Below, in pieces: positions 5,843 through 10,816 of a stretch of 10,816 bases of DNA. Made by a program: the position numbers and the translations under genes. The notes below the pieces were generated by a model. It saw nothing but the letters and a program-made list of their open reading frames with translations. It was not told where the DNA came from and made no database searches. How positions within the stretch are numbered: the first letter of the stretch is position 1; each line of letters opens with the position of its first letter. Source of the DNA: Gammaproteobacteria bacterium (GTDB taxonomy: Bacteria > Pseudomonadota > Gammaproteobacteria > UBA7966); assembly GCA_003485715.1 (NCBI GenBank), contig DNIF01000028.1, positions 1 through 10,816 of the forward strand, written 5' to 3'.

Positions 5843-6286
5843 GTGACCAGGGTGGAACTGTGTACGGCACCCTTCGACCCTTACGCCGATCTGCGTCGCT
5901 TCCAGCGTAGCCGCGGACTAGACCGCGGGGCCTGCGGTGCAACGGCCGTGTTCGTCGGCAGCATGCGCGACTTCAACGAGGGTGAGTCGGTCGCTGAACT
6001 CTTCCTCGAACACTATCCCGGCATGACCGAGCGTTGCCTGGAGGAAATCGTCGCCGGCACGCTCGCTGATACCGGGGCAGAGGATGCGCGAGTCGTGCAC
6101 CGGGTCGGCCCGATCCTTCCGGGTGAGGACATCGTGCTGGTGGCGGCCTTCTCCTCCCATCGAGCCGAGGCCTTCGCGGCCTGTCGCGCCATCATCGAGG
6201 CCCTCAAGCGCGATGCGCCGTTCTGGAAGCGGGAGAAAGGGCCCGCAGGGGAGCGCTGGGTGAGTTGCAACACGGGGGACAAGTGA
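5843..6286 (+). CDS. moaE: Molybdopterin synthase catalytic subunit MoaE
   Basis: A 147-residue protein starting at GTG 5843, 2 nt after moaD. MoaE transfers sulfur from MoaD thiocarboxylate to cyclic pyranopterin monophosphate, giving molybdopterin. Seen are AVFVGSMRDFNEGESV (35-50) with the conserved Arg42, LEHYPGMTE (55-63), HRVGPILPGEDIVLVAAFSS (86-105) and LKRDAPFWKREK (121-132). Lys122 and Lys129 have the same 7-residue spacing as the catalytic Lys119 and Lys126 of the E. coli enzyme. The stop overlaps the GTG start of the next gene by 4 nt, so the DUF2147 gene is translationally coupled to it. Confidence 0.96.
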   Translation: MTRVELCTAPFDPYADLRRFQRSRGLDRGACGATAVFVGSMRDFNEGESVAELFLEHYPGMTERCLEEIVAGTLADTGAEDARVVHRVGPILPGEDIVLVAAFSSHRAEAFAACRAIIEALKRDAPFWKREKGPAGERWVSCNTGDK

Positions 6287-6846
6287 GACCAACCGCTGCG
6301 TGCCCGCAACGATTCCTCGCGATTCTTCTGTGGGTAACCGTTGCCGGGCCTGCGCCGTTACCGGCGGCCGATGGTCCTGAGAGCGCGTCCGCCGATCTCA
6401 TGGCCGCGGTGGCGGGGCCCGATGGTCGTGGCATCGTCGGTGAGTGGTTGACCCAAGGCGCGAAGGGGCGGGTACAGATCTACGCGGTCAAAGGGTCGGC
6501 AGCAGTTTTCGAGGGTCGAATCACGAGCGGCGATGACGGCCCTGACGCGTCGCGCGACAAGCACAACCCCGATCCCGCGCTGCGGACACGGCCGGTCAAG
6601 GGTATCGTCTTCATGACGGGCTTCCGTTACGTGGGCAATGACCGTTTCGAGAACGGCCGCATTTACGACCCACAGAGCGGGAACACCTATCGCGGGCGCA
6701 TGCGTCTGGTGGCAGACGATACGCTCGAGGTGCGCGGTTTTCTCGGAATCTCGCTGTTTGGGGCGACCCAGGTCTGGAAGCGCGTGCCGGCCTCGGGTAT
6801 GGGCTCGGATCAGGCCTCAGCGGAGACTGACACGGGCCTGCGATGA
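6283..6846 (+). CDS. DUF2147 domain-containing secreted protein
   Basis: A 187-residue protein read from GTG 6283, which overlaps the moaE stop (GTGA) and has GGGGGA just upstream. A TTG at 6265 would add six residues and is less likely. Residues 1-29 look like a Sec signal peptide: Arg10, then the hydrophobic FLAILLWVTVAG, then a cleavage region PLPAA before Asp30. The mature part shows the DUF2147 pattern: GEWLTQGAKGRVQIYAV (53-69), DKHNPDPALRTRPVKGI (92-108), the F114-centred TGFRYVG, IYDPQSGNTYRGRMRL (127-142), and VRGFLGISLFGATQVWKRV (150-168). DUF2147 proteins are small periplasmic beta-barrel-like proteins of unknown function; they are not known Moco factors. The gene tail overlaps the tail of a convergent gene by 30 nt (6817-6846). 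The family call is good, the role is unknown. Confidence 0.86.
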   Translation: MRPTAACPQRFLAILLWVTVAGPAPLPAADGPESASADLMAAVAGPDGRGIVGEWLTQGAKGRVQIYAVKGSAAVFEGRITSGDDGPDASRDKHNPDPALRTRPVKGIVFMTGFRYVGNDRFENGRIYDPQSGNTYRGRMRLVADDTLEVRGFLGISLFGATQVWKRVPASGMGSDQASAETDTGLR

Positions 6847-7284
6847 CTCCGGGGCAGTGGCCTGTCGCCAGACGATCCACCCACGCGCGGTATCCGGTCC
6901 GGCTACGGCCATCGCCTGCAGCAATTGGCTTTCTCCGCCGCGGTAGCGACGCTGACCGCCGTCCGGCCCGATGAAGCTGATTTCGCCGGGCGCGTGGCGA
7001 ATCGTGAGGACGCGTACCGGGAATTGCACCTCGACCAGATCCAGCAACTCGAAGCCGGATGCGGCCTGCCGCTCACGCAGGCTCGCAAGGTCGCCGAAGA
7101 TCTCGCCCACCGTTGGATAGGCGATTTCGTGCGAGAAGGGGCGCCGCGAGTCCAAGGCGACGCGATCCAGCGCGAAATCGAGCATCAGCCAGCCCGAAGC
7201 CACGCCGACCAGCGGGATCAGGTGCTGTGGCCGCGCGATGCGGCGCAGCGTCCGTCCGATGGTCGAGGCGGATCGGCGGCGCAT
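6817..7284 (-). CDS. Hypothetical membrane-anchored protein
   Basis: A 155-residue product I do not recognise. It has an Arg-rich N terminus (MRRRSASTIGRTLRRIAR), a single hydrophobic segment at about 22-40 (LIPLVGVASGWLMLDFALD), then a soluble domain with regular strand-like runs (FELLDLVEVQFPVRVLTI, GEISFIGPDGG). Topology by the positive-inside rule would put the C-terminal domain in the periplasm. Third codon positions are strongly G/C, as in the neighbouring genes, which supports this strand over the overlapping plus-strand frame at 6925-7329. No strong Shine-Dalgarno precedes ATG 7284. It lies 182 nt downstream of moeA on the same strand and overlaps the end of the DUF2147 gene tail to tail. 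The existence of the gene is likely but not certain. Confidence 0.6.
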   Translation of the reverse strand: MRRRSASTIGRTLRRIARPQHLIPLVGVASGWLMLDFALDRVALDSRRPFSHEIAYPTVGEIFGDLASLRERQAASGFELLDLVEVQFPVRVLTIRHAPGEISFIGPDGGQRRYRGGESQLLQAMAVAGPDTARGWIVWRQATAPESSQARVSLR

Positions 7285-7417
7285 GGAGAGCTCTATCGCG
7301 CTTTGATGGCAGCAATAAGGTGGGGGTAACGGCGGGACTCACGCATGGCGGCAGTATCGGCCCTGCGCCATTTTTCTTCTGGGGAATCGCTGCCAACTGG
7401 TTCACATTTCGCAACAT

Positions 7418-7443
7418 GCAATCGACCGAGGGCCGGCGATTGC
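7418..7443 (-). terminator. Hairpin downstream of moeA, possible terminator
   Basis: GCAATCG (7418-7424) pairs with CGATTGC (7437-7443), and CCG (7426-7428) with CGG (7434-7436), giving a 10-bp stem with one bulged A and a 5-nt loop. It starts 23 nt after the moeA stop in the direction of moeA transcription. No clear T-run follows, so termination is inferred from position. The rest of the 182-nt spacer (7285-7466) shows no gene and no recognisable promoter. Confidence 0.4.
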
Positions 7444-7466
7444 GGTCTCTTCCATCCAGCAGGCCC

Positions 7467-8729
7467 TCAGCCGAGCAGGGTTTCGAAGGGCTCCACCTCC
7501 ACTGTGCTGCCCGGTGGCAGGTGCGTCGCCTCGCGCGGCAGCACGATGAAACAATTCGCTCGGGCCATGGAGGACAGCATGCCCGAACCCTGGTCCCCGG
7601 TCGGACGCACCTGCCAGGTCCCACTCACGCGTTGCAGGATGCCGCGCTGGAATTCCTCGCGTCCCCGCCGCTTGTCCACCGACACCGGCAAGGTCGCAAG
7701 AAAGCGCAGGGGGCTACGTGGACTGCCGCCGGCAATCCGGTCCAGCGCCGGGCGCACGAACTGGGTCCAGGTGACCATCACGGACACGGGGTTGCCTGGC
7801 AAACCGAAGATCGGGGTGCTGCCGATCGAACCGAAGAGCAATGGGCGCCCGGGCTTGATGGCCACCTTCCATAGTGCGACTCGCCCCAATCGCTCGACGG
7901 TCTGACGCACGTGGTCCACGTCGCCGACCGATACGCCGCCCGTGCTCAGCACCAGGTCAGCACTGGCGGCTGCACTCGTCAGCGTCTGTTCGATGGCCTC
8001 CGGCTGATCGCCGACAATGCCGAGATCGAAGATCTCCACCGCCAGACCACCAAGCAGGCCGAGCAGGCTGTAGCGGTTGCTATCGTGGAGTTCGCCGAGG
8101 GCCAGAGGGGCGCCGAATGAGCGCAGTTCATCACCGGTGGAGAAGATCGCCACCCGTGGTCGGCGCAGTACCGTCACCGTAGGCATGCCCAGTGTGGCCA
8201 AGAGGCCGAGGTGAGCGGGACCGAGGCGCTCACCGCGTTCGATCACGTGGGCGCCACGCGGCAACTCGCTGCCCTGATGGCGGACGTTCTCGCCCGGGCG
8301 CGGAGGGCGTCCGAGTGTGACCAGCCCGCCTTCCACCTGCACCTGCTCCTGCATGACCACACAGTCGGCCCCGTCGGGTAGCACGGCCCCGGTCGCAACC
8401 CGCACGCAGGTGCCGGGGGCGAGCGGCTCACGCCAGGGGTGGCCGGCGTAGGCGTGCCCGACCCAGCGCAGTTGCAGTCCCTCGGCGGGGTTCAGACCAG
8501 CGGCCTGACAGGCGAAGCCATCCATTGCCGCATGCGTGAAGGCGGGCAGTGGTGTCGGCGCGTAGACGGTCTGGGCCAGTATGCGTCCGCGGGCGTTACG
8601 CAGGTCGAGCCGATCTTCGCCGGTCACGGGCTGTACCGCCGCGAGGATGCGGCCGAGTGCGGTACGCAGATCGGGCTCGGCCGGGTCGTGGTCGTCCTTG
8701 CAGGAAGTGGACTGCATCGGCTGGCTCAT
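7467..8729 (-). CDS. moeA: Molybdopterin molybdenumtransferase MoeA
   Basis: A 420-residue protein (E. coli MoeA is 411). The start at ATG 8729 gives MSQPMQSTSC and is backed by GGAG at 8735-8738, 5 nt upstream. The open frame extends to 8960, but that part is Arg/Ser-rich and unlike MoeA. MoeA hydrolyses adenylated molybdopterin and inserts molybdate. Signatures are PLPAFTHAAMDGFA (60-73, with Asp70 of the MDG motif), VRVATGAVLPDGADCVVMQE (109-128), RPGENVRHQGSEL (144-156), RPRVAIFSTGDEL (190-202), LGELHDSNRY (211-220), LSTGGVSVGD (261-270), KVAIKPGRPLLFG (288-300) and FGLPGNPVSV (308-317). The first motif reads FTHAAMDG where DNSAMDG is usual, a mild divergence. It follows mobAB by 103 nt on the same strand. 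Confidence 0.96.
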   Translation of the reverse strand: MSQPMQSTSCKDDHDPAEPDLRTALGRILAAVQPVTGEDRLDLRNARGRILAQTVYAPTPLPAFTHAAMDGFACQAAGLNPAEGLQLRWVGHAYAGHPWREPLAPGTCVRVATGAVLPDGADCVVMQEQVQVEGGLVTLGRPPRPGENVRHQGSELPRGAHVIERGERLGPAHLGLLATLGMPTVTVLRRPRVAIFSTGDELRSFGAPLALGELHDSNRYSLLGLLGGLAVEIFDLGIVGDQPEAIEQTLTSAAASADLVLSTGGVSVGDVDHVRQTVERLGRVALWKVAIKPGRPLLFGSIGSTPIFGLPGNPVSVMVTWTQFVRPALDRIAGGSPRSPLRFLATLPVSVDKRRGREEFQRGILQRVSGTWQVRPTGDQGSGMLSSMARANCFIVLPREATHLPPGSTVEVEPFETLLG

Positions 8730-8832
8730 GTCGTCTCCGGGGTTCGAGGAGAATCGGGCTGGGGTGAGGGCGGCTTTGCCACCAGGCGCACGGGGTGTTG
8801 CATCGCTACGCCTGGGGGAGGTCGGGGCTTGC
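8730..8832. other. Spacer between mobAB and moeA, no feature beyond the moeA ribosome binding site
   Basis: This 103-nt stretch contains the moeA Shine-Dalgarno (8735-8738, minus strand). I see no convincing promoter, terminator or small gene in it, so mobAB and moeA probably share a transcript. Confidence 0.4.
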
Positions 8833-10098
8833 TCACGGTGTGTCCGGCAGCAGGCGGCCGAGCAGACGCTCACGTCGCCAGCGGACGAGAAAGGCTGCCA
8901 CCGCCGCCGGGTCGTCGATGTCGAGACGCGGGAGTCGGGAAGGCGCCGCGAAGGCGGCATCGCAGGCGAGTGCCACCAGCCAGGGGTCGTCGAGCGGCAC
9001 GGGTGCGGACGGTGCGCCGGTGCGCGCCAGGGCGAAGCGCGGGATCGGATCGCGCTTGAAGCCCTCCACCAGCACGAGGTCGGTCAGTGCCGGGTCGATG
9101 CGGGCGAGGAACTCCCCGAGAGAGGGCGCCTGTTCCGGGTCTTCCCGTTCGATGATGCTCGCCACCCGCCGGGCGGAACCCACCACGACCTGACGCGCCC
9201 CGGCCTGTCGCAGACGATGGCTGTCCTTGCCCGGCTGGTCGAGGTCGAAATCGTGATGGGCATGTTTCACCAGCGCGATGCGCAGCCCGGCGGCGACCAG
9301 ATGGGGCAGCGTGGCCTCGAGCAGCGTGGTCTTGCCGGTGCCGCTCGGTGCGGCGATGCCGATCACCGGTGCCCCCCCCACCCAGGTCGGTGGCCCCGGA
9401 CGCTCGGGTGGCGCATGCCGCTCGGCCCAGGCCTCGAACTCGACAGGCGTGTTCAGGTTGGCGAAGGCGCTGGCGTCGTCCCAGCACACCGGCAGCGGGT
9501 CATGGCGAGCCATCCAGGCCATGACCTTGCGGGCGGAACTTCGCCGGGGGCCTGTCGTGGTGGCCGCGTTGCCCGACGGAACGCCCCCCTCGGTCGCATC
9601 AGGGCAATCGCCAGTGCCGATCGACGGCTCGGCCAGGAAGTGACGGAGGTCACCGGCGAGGCTCCGGTGCAGCAGGGCACACACGGGCTGCCAGTCGCCG
9701 CCGGCATGGGCGACCCGCAGCAGGTGGTGGTCGCTGGCCGCAGCCAGACGGGCGGCGAGGTCGCGCGGCAGGGCCGGGGCATCGCAGGGCACGACCAGCA
9801 GCCATTCCGTGGGGCAGGCCTCGAGACCGGCGAGGATGCCCGCAAGCGGACCCTGCCCACCGGGCGGCGCATCGCCCAACACGGGCCAGCCATAACGATG
9901 CCACTCGAGCAGATTGCGATTGGCCGAGACGAGGACACCCGCGACGGCCGGTGTGAGCCGGGCCGCGACGTGTTCCACCAGGGGGACGCCTGCCAGTTCC
10001 AGCAACCCCTTGTCGCTTCCGCCCATGCGGGTGGCGGCGCCACCGGCCAGGATGAGTGCCGTGAGCGTGGCGGGGCAGGGCCGCGTGGCCGCCACCAT
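8833..10098 (-). CDS. mobAB: Fused molybdenum cofactor guanylyltransferase MobA and GTP-binding MobB
   Basis: A 421-residue two-domain protein. The N-terminal MobA domain (about 11-228) has the nucleotide-binding signature LILAGGAATRMGGSDKGLL (15-33), GPLAGILAGLE (83-93), VVPCDAPALP (102-111), WQPVCALLH (136-144) and FANLNTPVEFEAW (212-224). It attaches GMP to Mo-molybdopterin. The C-terminal MobB domain (about 243-405) begins PVIGIAAPSGTGKTTLLEAT, with a Walker A loop at 250-257. It continues with LVKHAHHDFDLDQPGKDSHR (276-295) and LVLVEGFK (341-348); MobB binds GTP and aids guanylylation. A Pro-rich linker (HAPPERPGPP, 228-237) joins them. Between FLAEP and RKVMAWM the MobA domain carries about 30 extra low-complexity residues (158-190). 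The ATG shares one base with the moaA stop (TGATG), so the two genes are coupled. Confidence 0.96.
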   Translation of the reverse strand: MVAATRPCPATLTALILAGGAATRMGGSDKGLLELAGVPLVEHVAARLTPAVAGVLVSANRNLLEWHRYGWPVLGDAPPGGQGPLAGILAGLEACPTEWLLVVPCDAPALPRDLAARLAAASDHHLLRVAHAGGDWQPVCALLHRSLAGDLRHFLAEPSIGTGDCPDATEGGVPSGNAATTTGPRRSSARKVMAWMARHDPLPVCWDDASAFANLNTPVEFEAWAERHAPPERPGPPTWVGGAPVIGIAAPSGTGKTTLLEATLPHLVAAGLRIALVKHAHHDFDLDQPGKDSHRLRQAGARQVVVGSARRVASIIEREDPEQAPSLGEFLARIDPALTDLVLVEGFKRDPIPRFALARTGAPSAPVPLDDPWLVALACDAAFAAPSRLPRLDIDDPAAVAAFLVRWRRERLLGRLLPDTP

Positions 10099-10816
10099 CA
10101 GCCGCCGGTGACGCTCATGTGACGGAAGATCACCGGCTGCGTGCCGGGCATAAAATCGTGTCCCTGGGGCTTCAGGGCCATGGCCGCGACAATGGCCGCG
10201 CGCAGGGCATCAGCATCTCCGGGGTGGGTGCGCAGGACCGCCAGCAGATCGACGCTGTGCTCTTGTCCCAGGCACAGCAGCAGACGGCCCTTGACCGTCA
10301 CCCGCACGCGATTGCAACTTGCGCAGAAGTTGTGGCTGTGGGGGGAGATGAAGCCTACCCGCGTGCCGAAATCGGCCAACCGCCAGTAGCGTGACGGTCC
10401 CCCCGTGGTCTCGGTCGAGGGCAGCAGGGAGAACTGCTGCCGCAGCTCGGCGAGGATGCGGTCACTGGGGTGGAAGGTGAGCTGGCGGTCATGCGCTTCG
10501 ATGTGCCCGAGGGGCATCTCCTCGATGAAGGAGATGTCGAGCCCGCGTTGCCCGGCAAAGCGTACGAGGTCCGCGACTTCGTCGTCGTTGTGGCCCGCAA
10601 GGACCACGGTATTGAGCTTCACCCGCTCGAAACCGGCTGCGCGCGCGGCATCGATGCCGGCCAGCACGGTGGCCAGGTCGCCCACACGGGTCAAACGCCG
10701 GAAGCGCTCGGGACGCAGGCTGTCGAGGCTTACGTTCACCCGCTTCACGCCTGCTGCGGCCAGTGGTTGAGCAAGGCCTTGCAGGCGGGTGCCGTTGGTG
10801 GTGAGCACGAGTTCGT
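10098..10816 (-). CDS. moaA: GTP 3',8-cyclase MoaA (5' partial)
   Basis: The C-terminal ~239 codons of MoaA; the frame stays open to the window edge, so the start and the N-terminal radical-SAM Cys motif are outside. MoaA and MoaC turn GTP into cyclic pyranopterin monophosphate. Visible are the radical-SAM barrel part ELVLTTNGTRLQGLA, VNVSLDSLRPERFRRLTR and VKLNTVVLAGHNDDEV, then ISFIEEMPLG. The second iron-sulfur cluster site has the Cys-x2-Cys-x13-Cys spacing (FCASCNR then LLLCLG, about 10272-10325), which binds GTP in this family. The protein ends in VTGG; a C-terminal Gly-Gly reaches into the active site in known MoaA proteins. The stop codon shares a base with the mobAB start, and the order moaA-mobAB-moeA is a natural Moco operon. 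Confidence 0.97.
   Translation of the reverse strand, partial: ELVLTTNGTRLQGLAQPLAAAGVKRVNVSLDSLRPERFRRLTRVGDLATVLAGIDAARAAGFERVKLNTVVLAGHNDDEVADLVRFAGQRGLDISFIEEMPLGHIEAHDRQLTFHPSDRILAELRQQFSLLPSTETTGGPSRYWRLADFGTRVGFISPHSHNFCASCNRVRVTVKGRLLLCLGQEHSVDLLAVLRTHPGDADALRAAIVAAMALKPQGHDFMPGTQPVIFRHMSVTGG

Noticed and set aside
6925..7329. 134-codon plus-strand frame opposite the hypothetical protein
   Set aside because: The minus frame has G/C-rich third positions, a coherent membrane segment and strand-like runs, while this one looks like its shadow. Some doubt remains.
8730..8960. N-terminal extension of MoeA to 8960
   Set aside because: The added 77 residues are Arg/Ser-rich, overlap the end of mobAB, and a good ribosome binding site supports ATG 8729.
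8581..10122. 513-codon open frame on the plus strand opposite mobAB
   Set aside because: Low-complexity Gly/Arg/His composition and full overlap with mobAB, whose motifs are unmistakable.

Overview
The window is a gene-dense, high-GC stretch of a proteobacterial chromosome. It is devoted to making cofactors for one-carbon and redox metabolism. Archaeal-type genes of the tetrahydromethanopterin/methylofuran formaldehyde-oxidation route sit close to a PQQ biosynthesis gene and a near-complete set of molybdenum cofactor (Moco) genes. This points to a methylotroph, or a bacterium with H4MPT-linked formaldehyde oxidation. PQQ would serve a methanol dehydrogenase, and Moco would serve a formate dehydrogenase or similar enzyme. 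Class and genus cannot be fixed from this sequence. I see no mobile element, tRNA, rRNA or CRISPR.

Region 1 (1-2665, + strand) is a tightly coupled operon: a dihydropteroate-synthase-like DUF6513 protein (5' end outside the window), a DUF447 protein, the MfnB-type (5-formylfuran-3-yl)methyl phosphate synthase, and a pterin-4a-carbinolamine-dehydratase-like protein. Successive genes overlap by 4, 4 and 17 nt. Region 2 (2812-3741, +) is pqqB alone, with no pqqA in front of it and no other pqq gene in the window. It faces a convergent minus-strand gene across a 165-nt spacer that holds a strong palindrome and a 17-bp tandem repeat.

Region 3 (3907-6846) has two divergent Moco transcription units around a 107-nt spacer. 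Leftward are moaC and then a family 2 glycosyltransferase. Rightward are moaD, moaE and a secreted DUF2147 protein. Region 4 (6817-10816, minus strand) runs moaA (5' end outside the window), a fused mobA-mobB, moeA, and then a small membrane-anchored hypothetical protein whose 3' end overlaps the DUF2147 gene.

Together MoaA and MoaC make cyclic pyranopterin monophosphate. MoaD and MoaE convert it to molybdopterin. MoeA inserts molybdate. MobA adds GMP, and MobB is its GTP-binding partner. MoeB (activation of MoaD) and MogA/MoaB (adenylation of molybdopterin) are not in the window. The least explained parts are the DUF6513/DUF447 pair, a PqqB whose usual Cys triad is largely lost, the glycosyltransferase and DUF2147 genes tied to Moco genes, and a roughly 30-residue insertion in the MobA domain.
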